Positions 1 to 9,313 of a stretch of 64,000 nt of DNA are shown here, in pieces. The translations under genes and the position numbers were made by a program. Location of the stretch: the NCBI RefSeq assembly GCF_030503435.1, contig NZ_JAUKPO010000035.1, forward strand, positions 1 to 64,000. Direction: 5' to 3'. The notes under the pieces were generated by a model, which made no database searches, was not told the DNA's origin, and saw nothing but the letters and a program-made list of their open reading frames with translations. Each line of letters starts with the position of its first letter. Position 1 is the first letter of the stretch. This DNA is from Rhodocytophaga aerolata. Lineage in GTDB: Bacteria; Bacteroidota; Bacteroidia; Cytophagales; 172606-1.

Positions 1-35
1 CCTCTGGCCTACTTTTGAATTAATACACTGGCGTA

Positions 36-354
36 TCAATCGACTAATATATACACATCTTTTTGCAAATCCGGATCTAGAAGAATTTGGCTGGTCAAAT
101 ACTGATGAAAAGCTTCTATGCCTCCCGGGAAGGTGCAATTAAATTCATACACTTTGGTTGGATTTTGCTCTACACTTAAGCCTTGTATATGACTCATGGC
201 TTGCTCATAGGCCTTTTGATTATAGTGAAATTCTTCTAGAAGAATAGAATCTTGTAAAAATAGGAGTGGCAGGGCATACACGATAGGCTCAATGAGTATT
301 TTAATACTTGGTTTATCAGCCGATAGAGCAATCTGTAAAGTTTTATACTTAATA
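36..354 (-). pseudogene. C-terminal fragment of a gene cut by the Tn3-family transposon
   Basis: The minus strand stays open from the transposon end at 354 down to a stop at 36, with only an internal GTG (279-281) as a possible start. The reading frame has protein-like composition and includes FPGGIEAFHQYL, which resembles the start of TonB C-terminal domains in Bacteroidetes; this likeness is weak. The frame continues into the transposon inverted repeat and stops there, so the 5' part of the gene is missing. The sequence on the other side of the transposon does not obviously continue it. Function unknown; probably not expressed as a full protein. Confidence 0.4.
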
Positions 355-391
355 GGGTTCTGTTAAAAGTTTAGTACATTCTTTCCATTTT
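355..391 (+). repeat. Left terminal inverted repeat of the Tn3-family element
   Basis: 37 bp beginning GGGTTCTGTTAAAAGTTTAG. It matches the reverse complement of 4474-4510 with one difference at position 31 (C here, T there). Confidence 0.93.
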
Positions 392-533
392 GTGCAAACA
401 AGTATTTGACTTACAGAAAGTTATACAAAAAATTAATCTATAAACCCAATAAAACCCTAATGGTTAGGGTTTAATCGCTTAGGGTAAATTCCCCGCCACT
501 TGTGGCGATAAATGATCAAATTCTATCAAAATA

Positions 534-553
534 CCCCGCTGCTTGCGGCGGGG
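534..553 (-). terminator. GC-rich hairpin at the end of the resolvase gene
   Basis: CCCCGC (534-539) pairs with GCGGGG (548-553) a few bases beyond the resolvase stop, and A/T-rich sequence follows on the minus strand. Likely a terminator. A related half-copy, CCCCGCCACTTGTGGCG, lies at about 491-507. Confidence 0.5.
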
Positions 554-557
554 AAAT

Positions 558-1172
558 TTATTTAGTCAATCCTTTTCTCTTTTTAGCAAATCCCTTTACA
601 TCTGCCCCGGCAAACTCAAGAATTTTGTATAAGGTCGGCTGGCTTTTGATGCTGAACATCTTACGAATCTCTTCTGTACTGCGGGTGTTTTTCTCATAGA
701 CTTCCCGTACTTCTGGGGCAATGAGTTGGTAGCGCTCATTGAGCCCCTTGGGTCGTCCTCCCCTTCGCCCCCGTGCGCGGGCCGCTTGCAGGCCGGCCGA
801 TGTCCGCTCGCGAATGATGTTTCGTTCGTGTTCAGCCAGGATGCACATAAACTGAAAGAACAAGTTGCCGGTCGCGCTGGTGGTATCAATTGACTCACTC
901 AAGGACTTAAGGTTAACGCCTTTCTTTTTTAAGTCTTCGATGAGTTCAATGAGTTGAACCGTGCTTCGACCTAAGCGGTCGAGTTTCCAGACGACAATCG
1001 TATCACCGGGCCGTAGGTATTCCATTAACTTAGTGAAGTTAGGCTTGGAGGATTTTACACCCGACACCTTGTCGGTAAAGACCTGCTTACAACCTTCCCC
1101 TTTCAAGGCATCGAGTTGCATATCCAGATTCTGCTCCAATGTCGAGACGCGGGCATAGCCAATCTTAGTCAT
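558..1172 (-). CDS. tnpR: Serine recombinase, transposon resolvase (TnpR)
   Basis: A 204-residue small serine recombinase. The N-terminal resolvase fold begins MTKIGYARVST, with Ser10 as the expected nucleophile, followed by the VVWKLDRLGRS motif carrying the active-site arginines. Residues about 100-140 contain the helix that ends ARGRRGGRPKG, typical of the linker to the C-terminal helix-turn-helix (about 145-190). Family members resolve the cointegrate formed in replicative transposition by acting at a res site; the divergent gap next to it fits. Length and motifs are intact, so the protein should be active. Confidence 0.95.
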   Translation of the reverse strand: MTKIGYARVSTLEQNLDMQLDALKGEGCKQVFTDKVSGVKSSKPNFTKLMEYLRPGDTIVVWKLDRLGRSTVQLIELIEDLKKKGVNLKSLSESIDTTSATGNLFFQFMCILAEHERNIIRERTSAGLQAARARGRRGGRPKGLNERYQLIAPEVREVYEKNTRSTEEIRKMFSIKSQPTLYKILEFAGADVKGFAKKRKGLTK

Positions 1173-1395
1173 TTGTGTAGGATACTGATCGAGGCTTAGT
1201 TATTTACACTTACATTTTTTACATGTCAAGATAAACAATATTTTTGTTAGCCTTGAAGGGCACAACCATTTATTTAAATAAACCTTCCTTTTTGTAAACA
1301 GCCCTTTCCGGGTAGATCGACCTTTTTTAGGGGAAGCGGATCATTTGTTTAAGTATTCTCATCTGGAAGACACCATAATAGATAGTATACCTTTT
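1173..1395. promoter_or_regulatory. Divergent intergenic region, probable res site and tnpR/tnpA promoters
   Basis: This A/T-rich gap separates the divergent resolvase and transposase genes, where Tn3-family elements carry their resolution site. I can see imperfect repeats around TTTTTACATG and AATATTTTTGTT but cannot define three resolvase subsites by eye. The role is inferred from gene order. Confidence 0.5.
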
Positions 1396-4300
1396 ATGTC
1401 ACGTACACTTCCCATCCTGGACACCGCCGGCCGACTCGAATTTGAACGGCCACCCCGCTTTTCTTACCAACAACGTAAATTCTTTTTTACCCTGCCTTCC
1501 TGGGCTGAGCAACTTGCCAAAGGGTTATATTTGGATCATAATCTGCTCGGCTTTATCCTACAGGTAGGTTACTTCCGTGCAAGTGGTCGCTTCTTTGAAA
1601 GAGATACTTTTTATCCATCTGATCTGGATTATCTGAAAAGACGCTGGCCTGTTGGCCAAGCCCTCCTTGAACGCTATGCACCGGCGACAATGAGTCGACA
1701 CCGGAAACTTATTCTGGAAGGCTTCGGTGTGAAACCGTTTCGGGCTGAGCAGCCATTGATGCTGGAACAGGCTATTGCTTTTGCTAAGCGGCAGATGAAT
1801 CCGGTAGCAGTGTTTAGATCTACGGCCGACTATATCCGTACCCACCGGGTGGAAGTTCCGGCCTATGCAACCCTGGCCCTGCTAGTCACCCAAGCCTTCA
1901 AGCGGGTGGATGAGCAGTTAGTTCATTTGATCGAGTTGCATTTAGCTGACAGTGTACGTGGGAAACTGGACGAACTTTTAGAAGTGGAAGGTGCCCTTGA
2001 AGGATCGCCCCATAAGCCCTACCGCTTGACGCTGCTTAAGCGGAACCTGGAATTGATGAAGCCCACCGCCATCCGGGCTAATGTGGAGCACTTTATACAG
2101 TTGGGCATACTCTATCAAATGCTGCAGCCGATAATTGCTAAACTGCAACTGAGCGATGAGATGATGCACTACTATGCCCGCTTCGTGCTGCGATCTCAGG
2201 TCTTCCAAGTGTCCGGGCAGGTTAACCGAAAGTATCTAATGCTGATTAGTTTTATTGTTTACCAGTATTTTAGACTTGGGGATGTGCTCATTGAAACCCT
2301 ATTACAGGCCGTGCAAACGACCTTAAATGCTGCCCAAAGGGAAGAAAAGGAACGTGTATTTCAACAACATCAGGCGACGGCCAGGTTATTAGAGGAAATC
2401 CTGGATGGGGTGATCGACCATGCGGAAGTCATTCAACAAATGGAAGATACGGCATTCTCCTTTGCTAAAACAGCCGATGAGAAGCTGGCCGAACTAGTGA
2501 GTTGGTTAGCAAGTGAGCCTGTGCGGCACTTTAAGAGCTTGAAGCCTAAAGCCCAACAGTTGCGCGGCAAGTACCGCAAAGAGCAACCTTATTACCAAGT
2601 GCTGGAAGAGCGATCCAGAGCCCTGCAGAACCGCATTTCCGACATCATCCGGTACTTGAACTTTGATATTCCTACTGGCAACAACCTAGAGGAAGCCATT
2701 GCCAACTTTAAAAAGAAGGATGGGAACCTGGGTGGGACGCTGCCGGCCGGGTTTCTGGGCAAGCAGGAAGAAAAAGCGTTGGAAGGAGCTTCGGCCAAAG
2801 TATCCTTATATAAAGTACTTCTAGCCACACACTTAGCCAAACACATCAAGGCAGGCAAAATTAATCTTCCGGCTTCTTTTCAATATCGGTCTTTTGAAAG
2901 CTACTTAATTTCCTCCCCTACCTGGCAGCAGGAGAAGGAATATCTACTGGAAAAGGCTCTTCTTTCTCCTTTTGTTGATTGCAAGTTTTTTCTACAACAG
3001 TTGAAGGAACGGTTAACAGAGGCATTCAAACAGACCTTTTCGGGCCTTAATACTGGTACCAATACCTTTGCCCAAAAGCGAAAGGACGGAAAGCCCCGAT
3101 TTACCACCCTGTCGGTCTCTCCAGGCGAGTTAACCGACATTGAGCTCTTTCCTCAGGACCGCTACATCCCACTTTTCGAGGTGCTGCATACAGTCAACCG
3201 CCACTGTGACTTTGTTTCCTGCTTCGAGCATTGGAATCCTAAGCACCGGCGTAATCCACCTTCGGAAAACATATTCTTTGCCGGATTAATGGCCTACGGT
3301 TGCAACCTGGGCGTGACCAGGATGGCGCAGACCTCTCGGCATCTTTCAGTGAATACTTTGGAAAATACAGTTAACTGGTACTTCTCGCTGGAAAACCTGC
3401 GCAAAGCAAACGATACGCTAGTGGCCTTGATGGGTCGACTTAAAATTGGGGAACTGTTCCGCAAAGCGCCCAACCTGGTGCACTCTTCCAGTGATGGACA
3501 GAAATTTTACATTCAGGTGGATTCCATCCATGCCAACTACTCCTATAAATACTTTGGCAAGGAGAAAGGGATTGTGCTCTACAGTTACATTGATGAGAGG
3601 CACCGGCTGTTTTTCTCCACTACTTTTAGTGCCTCCGAACGGGAAGCCGGTCACGTTATCGACGGGTTGATGCATAATGAAGTCGTGCAGTCTGACATCC
3701 ATTCAACCGATACGCACGGATACTCGGAAGTTATCTTTGCCCTGACGCACTTACTTGGGATTGAGTTTGCGCCCCGCATCAAGGAGTTTGTCGAGCAGAA
3801 TCTGTATCCAATGGAAGGAATGGAGATTGACTCCTTAAATGAATATGTGATCAAGATCGGCTCGCCTATCAATACCGGAATCATTGAAGCCCAATGGGAT
3901 ACGATCCTTAAGATGGTGGCTTCAATCAAACTAAAGCATGTTACGGCTTCCTCTTTGCTGAGAAGGTTAAACTCTTACTCCCAAAAGCATCCCGTCTACC
4001 AGGCCCTCAAGGAGTTAGGAAAGGTATTGCGTACATTGTTTCTACTCAAGTATATGGATGACAGCAGTCTACGAAAGCGCATTGATGACCAGCTTGATAA
4101 GATCGAAAGTGCGCATCGCTTCGCCCGGGCAGTTTTTTATGCCAACAATGGAGAAATTCAGTTTGCCTCCAAGGAGGAACAGCAAGTCACGGATGCTTGT
4201 AAACGCTTCATTCAGAATGCCATTATTTGCTGGAATTACTTGTATCTGACGCAACTGGTAGTGAAAACAGAATCACAAAACCGTTCGACCATCTTAGAAA

Positions 4301-4431
4301 TCATTGCTCGCTCATCGCCTGTCAGCTGGCAGCATATCAACCTACAGGGTGAATTTGATTTCTCAGACGATGCGCTAAAAAATGCTGTACGATTTGATAT
4401 CGAAAAGATCCTGGAATTGGAATTAGGATAA
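1396..4431 (+). CDS. tnpA: Tn3-family transposase (TnpA)
   Basis: A transposase of 1011 residues from the ATG at 1396; the frame is open back to a TTG at 1345, which would give 1028. The N-terminus (PRFSYQQRKFFFTLP) matches the DUF4158 domain of Tn3 transposases. The C-terminal half is the DDE region, with candidate catalytic acids in IQVDSIHANYSYKYFG (about residue 710-725) and HSTDTHGYSEVIFALTHLLG (about 770-790), the latter being the typical second-Asp block. Length is normal for the family (about 960-1020). No frameshift is seen and both ends are intact, so the element may still be mobile. Confidence 0.93.
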   Translation: MSRTLPILDTAGRLEFERPPRFSYQQRKFFFTLPSWAEQLAKGLYLDHNLLGFILQVGYFRASGRFFERDTFYPSDLDYLKRRWPVGQALLERYAPATMSRHRKLILEGFGVKPFRAEQPLMLEQAIAFAKRQMNPVAVFRSTADYIRTHRVEVPAYATLALLVTQAFKRVDEQLVHLIELHLADSVRGKLDELLEVEGALEGSPHKPYRLTLLKRNLELMKPTAIRANVEHFIQLGILYQMLQPIIAKLQLSDEMMHYYARFVLRSQVFQVSGQVNRKYLMLISFIVYQYFRLGDVLIETLLQAVQTTLNAAQREEKERVFQQHQATARLLEEILDGVIDHAEVIQQMEDTAFSFAKTADEKLAELVSWLASEPVRHFKSLKPKAQQLRGKYRKEQPYYQVLEERSRALQNRISDIIRYLNFDIPTGNNLEEAIANFKKKDGNLGGTLPAGFLGKQEEKALEGASAKVSLYKVLLATHLAKHIKAGKINLPASFQYRSFESYLISSPTWQQEKEYLLEKALLSPFVDCKFFLQQLKERLTEAFKQTFSGLNTGTNTFAQKRKDGKPRFTTLSVSPGELTDIELFPQDRYIPLFEVLHTVNRHCDFVSCFEHWNPKHRRNPPSENIFFAGLMAYGCNLGVTRMAQTSRHLSVNTLENTVNWYFSLENLRKANDTLVALMGRLKIGELFRKAPNLVHSSSDGQKFYIQVDSIHANYSYKYFGKEKGIVLYSYIDERHRLFFSTTFSASEREAGHVIDGLMHNEVVQSDIHSTDTHGYSEVIFALTHLLGIEFAPRIKEFVEQNLYPMEGMEIDSLNEYVIKIGSPINTGIIEAQWDTILKMVASIKLKHVTASSLLRRLNSYSQKHPVYQALKELGKVLRTLFLLKYMDDSSLRKRIDDQLDKIESAHRFARAVFYANNGEIQFASKEEQQVTDACKRFIQNAIICWNYLYLTQLVVKTESQNRSTILEIIARSSPVSWQHINLQGEFDFSDDALKNAVRFDIEKILELELG

Positions 4432-4473
4432 ATTATGCGCGTAATTGGTTGTTAACTAACCGATTAATGATTT

Positions 4474-4510
4474 AAAATGAAAAGAATGTACTAAACTTTT
4501 AACAGAACCC
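4474..4510 (-). repeat. Right terminal inverted repeat of the Tn3-family element
   Basis: Reverse-complement partner of 355-391, ending ACTTTTAACAGAACCC. It lies 42 bp after the transposase stop codon. Confidence 0.93.
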
Positions 4511-4577
4511 ATAATTTGCTAAAGGTCTTCTCCTAGAATGTGAAGGTGATTCATTTGATTAGTATACTTTTGCCCCA

Positions 4578-5450
4578 ATGAAAGCAACCGTAGAAATCGG
4601 GAATCCAAAGTTTAACACAGACTTAAAGCTAAAAGGGTTTAAGGTTTATCCCTTAGACCACCCACGTACTGGCCTCACCACCTTTGGCCGCCGGCACTTC
4701 TATAAAATCGTACTGAGTATTGGCAAGGCAAGAGTAAACTATGCCAACCGCACGATAGACATGGACGGGGTGTACTTGTTTTTTGTCAATCCGCATGTAC
4801 CGTATGCAGTTGAAATGCTTGGCGAGCGGCAAACTGGCTATGGCTGTAGCTTTACGGAAAGCTTTATTAAGCCACTGGAACGTTCAGAAAGCTGGCTGAA
4901 GTCTTCTTTTTTTAACGTGAGTGGAACCCCTGCTTTCCGGCTCAACGAGGCGCAACAAGCCACTATCGCCGGCATATTTGAGAGGATGATAGCCGAGAAA
5001 TCATCAAGCTATCTCTATAAAGATGAACTGATGCGTACTTATATACAACTCCTCATTCATGAAGCCTTGCGTATGGGACCGGCTGAACATGTTTCACAGT
5101 TTAACAGTGCTTCTTTACGAATAACTACCTCCTTTCTGGAACTGCTTGAGCGGCAATTTCCGGTAGAAAACCACTATTCACCTTTAATGCTTAAAACGGT
5201 AGGGGATTATGCAGACCGCTTGTCCGTTCATGTCAACTATCTGAACCGCTCCGTTAGGGAAGTAACCGGGCAATCTACTACGGCACATATTGGGCGGCGG
5301 GTAACGGCCGAGGCAATTACCATGCTGCAACATACCGATTGGCCTACCGCCCACATTGCTTACGCACTTGGGTTCGAGTATCCTAACTATTTTAATAAAT
5401 TTTTCAAGAAGATGACTGGCAAGGTCCCTAAAGCTTACCGTAGCCGGTAA
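4578..5450 (+). CDS. AraC-family transcriptional regulator
   Basis: A 290-residue protein with an N-terminal sensing region (about 1-180, cupin-like, unidentified ligand) and a C-terminal AraC DNA-binding domain (about 190-288) with two helix-turn-helices: VGDYADRLSVHVNYLNRSVRE and TAHIAYALGFEYPNYFNKFFK. It sits 137 bp upstream of an aldo/keto reductase on the same strand, an arrangement in which such regulators commonly control the reductase gene. A TACTTTTG box at 4565-4572 lies only six bases before the ATG, so transcription would start almost at the start codon if that box is the promoter. Confidence 0.9.
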   Translation: MKATVEIGNPKFNTDLKLKGFKVYPLDHPRTGLTTFGRRHFYKIVLSIGKARVNYANRTIDMDGVYLFFVNPHVPYAVEMLGERQTGYGCSFTESFIKPLERSESWLKSSFFNVSGTPAFRLNEAQQATIAGIFERMIAEKSSSYLYKDELMRTYIQLLIHEALRMGPAEHVSQFNSASLRITTSFLELLERQFPVENHYSPLMLKTVGDYADRLSVHVNYLNRSVREVTGQSTTAHIGRRVTAEAITMLQHTDWPTAHIAYALGFEYPNYFNKFFKKMTGKVPKAYRSR

Positions 5451-5459
5451 GTTTGAAAT

Positions 5460-5494
5460 GTATACTTTTTGGTTCGAATGGTATACCTTTTTGG
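5460..5494 (+). promoter_or_regulatory. Two GTATAC(T/C)TTTTTGG direct repeats, candidate AraC operator
   Basis: GTATACTTTTTGG at 5460-5472 and GTATACCTTTTTGG at 5481-5494 lie 21 bp apart, two helical turns, in the gap between the AraC gene and the aldo/keto reductase. Direct repeats with this period suit a two-HTH AraC regulator. A related GTATACTTTTG also lies just before the AraC start (about 4562-4572). The site is inferred. Confidence 0.45.
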
Positions 5495-5587
5495 CACAGG
5501 GCTTTTATATTTTTGTATTTCCATATTTTGTCCCAAAGGACGATTATTTGGTGAACTGAAATATAACGTAGTAAAACAACCAGCTAG

Positions 5588-6547
<960 letters not shown>

Positions 6548-6582
6548 ACAATGGTTTGTTGAGAAGCTGATGTTATTTAAAG

Positions 6583-6621
6583 TAAGCATATGGTAAGCTA
6601 GTAAGGTTGCCCATATGCTTA
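6583..6621. terminator. Bidirectional terminator-like hairpin between convergent genes
   Basis: TAAGCATATGG (6583-6593) and CCATATGCTTA (6611-6621) form a perfect 11-bp stem between the aldo/keto reductase and the oppositely oriented response regulator. The remaining bases to 6851 contain no convincing gene. Confidence 0.6.
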
Positions 6622-6851
6622 TTTGGCTTTGCTGTAATTTCATCTTGGTTGAGGGGTGGGGCCGTGGAATACTTAGAGGGAGGGGAGGGACTATGCAATA
6701 ATCCACGTATGACTTGATAAACAGCCTATGAGTGGTAGCCAAAAAGTGATGAATGGGCTTATACAAAAAGCAATTTCTCATTCCAGAAAAAGAGGCACAC
6801 CTGTTCTGGAATTTACTAGTTATATTTCTGCCGTAGACAGTGCGGAATAGA

Positions 6852-7586
6852 TTAGTCATCGCCTGGGTTAGCGGGTTTATTAGTAATCACTTTTTCGCGC
6901 ATTTGGCTCATAAATGCATCCCGGTACGATTGTCCAATGGGAAGATGTTCATTTGTGAATTCTAAATGCACCCTATTTCCGTTGATCATCTGCAGGAAGG
7001 GAAGGGCAATGATGAAGGATTTGTGGATACGTACAAAACGATCCCGGGATAACTTTTCCTCTAAACCACTAATAGTCAGCAGGGCCATTACCGGATCACT
7101 ATTCCGGATATGAAAGCGTACGTACTTTCCCATTCCTTCAATGTAAATAATATCGTTTATCTTGATCCTCAGTAACTTTCCCTTATACTCAGTCTTGACC
7201 AGTATATAATCTTCGGTTTCTTTTGCGGGAGCCGTAATCACCTCTTGTGCACGCTGAGCAGCCTTATAGAACCGGGAGAAAACGATGGGCTTTAACAGAT
7301 AGTCCACCACGTTGTGTTCAAATCCCTGGAGGGCATATTCCCGGAAGGCAGTGGTCAGAATGACTTTACACTTACCGTTGAGCAGCTGCATAAATTCCAG
7401 TCCAGTCATTCCCGGCATTTGAATATCCAAAAAAAGCAGGTGTATCTCTTTAGAGTTCAATAGCTCCAGTGCTTTGATAGGATCAGTGGCGGCACCCACC
7501 AGTTTTAAAAAGGGTGTTTGTTCTATATGCAACTTGAGCAGTTCTATGGCATGCTCTTCATCGTCCAGTATGATACAGTTAATCAT
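6852..7586 (-). CDS. LytTR-family response regulator
   Basis: A 244-residue two-component regulator. The receiver domain (about 1-120) has the acidic pair in LDDEEHA, the phosphoacceptor Asp in LLFLDIQMPGMTG (about residue 55) and the conserved KP near residue 103. The C-terminal LytTR DNA-binding domain (about 140-235) contains IEGMGKYVRFHI and the FVRIHKSFI signature. LytTR proteins bind direct repeats about 21 bp apart. The gene overlaps the upstream LytS-type kinase by 8 bp, so they form one operon. Promoters with 21-bp GTTGG repeats occur nearby at 9151, 11078 and 22981 and are likely targets. Confidence 0.94.
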   Translation of the reverse strand: MINCIILDDEEHAIELLKLHIEQTPFLKLVGAATDPIKALELLNSKEIHLLFLDIQMPGMTGLEFMQLLNGKCKVILTTAFREYALQGFEHNVVDYLLKPIVFSRFYKAAQRAQEVITAPAKETEDYILVKTEYKGKLLRIKINDIIYIEGMGKYVRFHIRNSDPVMALLTISGLEEKLSRDRFVRIHKSFIIALPFLQMINGNRVHLEFTNEHLPIGQSYRDAFMSQMREKVITNKPANPGDD

Positions 7587-8655
7587 GGTTGGTCAGGTTG
7601 ATGTGTATTTTAGTTAAATAGTGGGTCTCATTTTCCTGGATAATAAATGATTGCTTATCGCCATACATTAACTGCAAACGCTGCTGCACATTACTCAATC
7701 CAATACCCTTGGAAGGCTCTTTGAGACCCCTTTTCTTTTTATTGCAGACAGAGAAATAAATGTTGCTCCGGGTTACTTCCAGTTTGATGCTGACCCTGTT
7801 TTTTTCGTCAGTGAGGTCTCCGTGTTTAAAAGCATTTTCGACAAGTGTAATCAGTACCAGTGTAGGTACGTAAGCGTTGTTTAGCACCTCCTCTTTTTGT
7901 TCAATGTATTCATCATAATTAATATGGAGCTTATTGTTAAAGCGGATCTGGTTCATTTCAATCACTTTTTTCATTTGGCTGATTTCAAGCGCTAAGGGCA
8001 CTTTGCCCAGTTCTCCCCACTCTTCCAGGGCATAACTCATAATTTCTGAGAGCAGGTGCACGGCATGAGCAGCTTCCGGATTCCCTTTAACGGTTTTGGT
8101 ATAGATAAAACTCAGCGAGTTAAATAAGAAATGCGGGTTGATCTGGTATTTAATGGCCGAAAGCTCTGCATTTAACTTCTGCTTTTCCAGTTCACCCTCA
8201 CGCTTAAGCGCATCGTTTGATTCTATCCAGGTGGCAATAAAATAAGATATGACAGCCATTAATAAACCCATTCCGAAGTCAACTATAATAAAAGTGCCCG
8301 GAGAAAAATGGTCTCTTATAGCCGGTGGTACATTCCCTATTTTGAAATTCCATATATACTCGTATAGCGTGATGAGTAGGAGGAAGGGCAGGAATTGAAG
8401 CAGGATTTTCTTCCGGTTCCCAGTTCTGATCAACGGGATAGATAGCCTGAAAATGAGGATATAATAAATGATTGCACCTTTAATAATGGTATGTGCCTGT
8501 TGGCCATAAAAGTGACCAGGTGACTCATACGGCTCAATAACCGAACTTACTCCCTGAAGTGAAAGAGCCGTTAAAGTAACAGCCACCCACCAGGCAGTGT
8601 AAATACCCAAAACCAGAAGTACTTTTTTCCATTCCTTTTCTATTGATGCTAACAT
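7579..8655 (-). CDS. LytS-type sensor histidine kinase
   Basis: A 358-residue membrane kinase starting at the ATG at 8655 (MLASIEKEWKK); the frame is open upstream to 8739, but that extension looks non-coding. Four hydrophobic segments fill about residues 15-165, followed by a short coiled linker and the His_kinase domain with the phospho-His in INPHFLFNSLSF, the N box LVENAFKHG and the glycine box GIGLSNVQQRL. It is expected to phosphorylate the response regulator encoded immediately downstream. The pair is paralogous to the kinase/regulator pair at 59175-60982. Confidence 0.93.
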   Translation of the reverse strand: MLASIEKEWKKVLLVLGIYTAWWVAVTLTALSLQGVSSVIEPYESPGHFYGQQAHTIIKGAIIYYILIFRLSIPLIRTGNRKKILLQFLPFLLLITLYEYIWNFKIGNVPPAIRDHFSPGTFIIVDFGMGLLMAVISYFIATWIESNDALKREGELEKQKLNAELSAIKYQINPHFLFNSLSFIYTKTVKGNPEAAHAVHLLSEIMSYALEEWGELGKVPLALEISQMKKVIEMNQIRFNNKLHINYDEYIEQKEEVLNNAYVPTLVLITLVENAFKHGDLTDEKNRVSIKLEVTRSNIYFSVCNKKKRGLKEPSKGIGLSNVQQRLQLMYGDKQSFIIQENETHYLTKIHINLTNHD

Positions 8656-9150
8656 TTGATGAGAACTTATATGGTTAATGCGCTGGTGTCCCCCGGGAAG
8701 ACTCTGTACTTTGTTTTCTTTAAATCCTGTAATCCTCAAGAGGCTACGTTAATAAGGCTATAAAACTGTGTCTGCCTTATTGCTAGATTATATGTACAAT
8801 GTAATTTAGTGTATAACGCCTTATTGGTAAAATTTAATTCTCCAACAGCCTTTTTGTAGTAACGAAAGCTGAAATGATCGTAGTTAATCTTATCACTGAC
8901 TTTAATTAAAGGGAGATTTACCGGGTAAGGATTTAGCATATCGGCTATATTATGCCTTTCTTAATGGCCGCTTAATTCTGTCACTAAGTTTAATAATAAC
9001 CTGGCTAGCTATTTTGTAGAAGGCTTGTGGTAATCAATTTATCCGTTTATCAGTAGTAGATTTTTTTCTTACCGCTGGGTTGATATTGCTGGTTATAAAC
9101 GTTCCTCCAACACCAAATGACTACTCTGTTTGCCAACTAGAAGCAATAAG
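8656..9150. other. Intergenic region, no gene recognised
   Basis: About 500 bp between the kinase gene and the shared promoter element at 9151. It should hold the kinase/regulator operon promoter. A 67-codon open frame at 8736-8939 has no recognisable features and I do not consider it a gene. Confidence 0.5.
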
Positions 9151-9238
9151 GTTGATTACAATCATTTTGTCGTTGGTTACCACAAAACAGTGGTTGACGA
9201 ATAATATTTTACTTACAGAGAAATTCAGACTACCCTTG
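9151..9238 (+). promoter_or_regulatory. LytTR-type promoter, triple GTTG repeat with 21-bp period
   Basis: GTTGATT (9151), GTTGGTT (9172) and GTTGACG (9193) are direct repeats exactly 21 bp apart. TACCCTTG at 9231-9238, a TAnnTTTG-like -7 box, begins 38 bp after the start of the last repeat. The sequence between them (ATATTTTACTTACAG) is shared with the promoter at 11078-11144. It lies about 75-160 bp upstream of the channel gene at 9314. Binding of the LytTR regulator encoded at 6852-7586 is an inference. Confidence 0.65.
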
Positions 9239-9313
9239 CATGGCAAATGAACATATACATCTGATACAAGCCCGCTCTATTTATATACAATGATATATTT
9301 TCTTTCATGACTA

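Larger units (their letters stand above)
355..4510. mobile_element. Tn3-family transposon (tnpR and tnpA only)
   Basis: The element is bounded by 37-bp inverted repeats (355-391 and 4474-4510) that match at 36 of 37 positions and begin GGGTTCTG. It contains a serine resolvase and a Tn3-type transposase in divergent orientation, with a roughly 220-bp gap suited to a res site. No passenger gene is present. Tn3 elements normally leave a 5-bp duplication; here the outer five bases are TAATA on the left and ATAAT on the right, so no exact duplication is seen. Boundaries are firm because of the repeats. Confidence 0.93.

Noticed and set aside
1345..1395. TTG at 1345 as the transposase start
   Set aside because: The ATG at 1396 starts directly before the conserved N-terminus, and the extension has no family support; kept only as an alternative.
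8736..8939. 67-codon frame upstream of the kinase gene
   Set aside because: No family features; it probably overlaps the kinase promoter.
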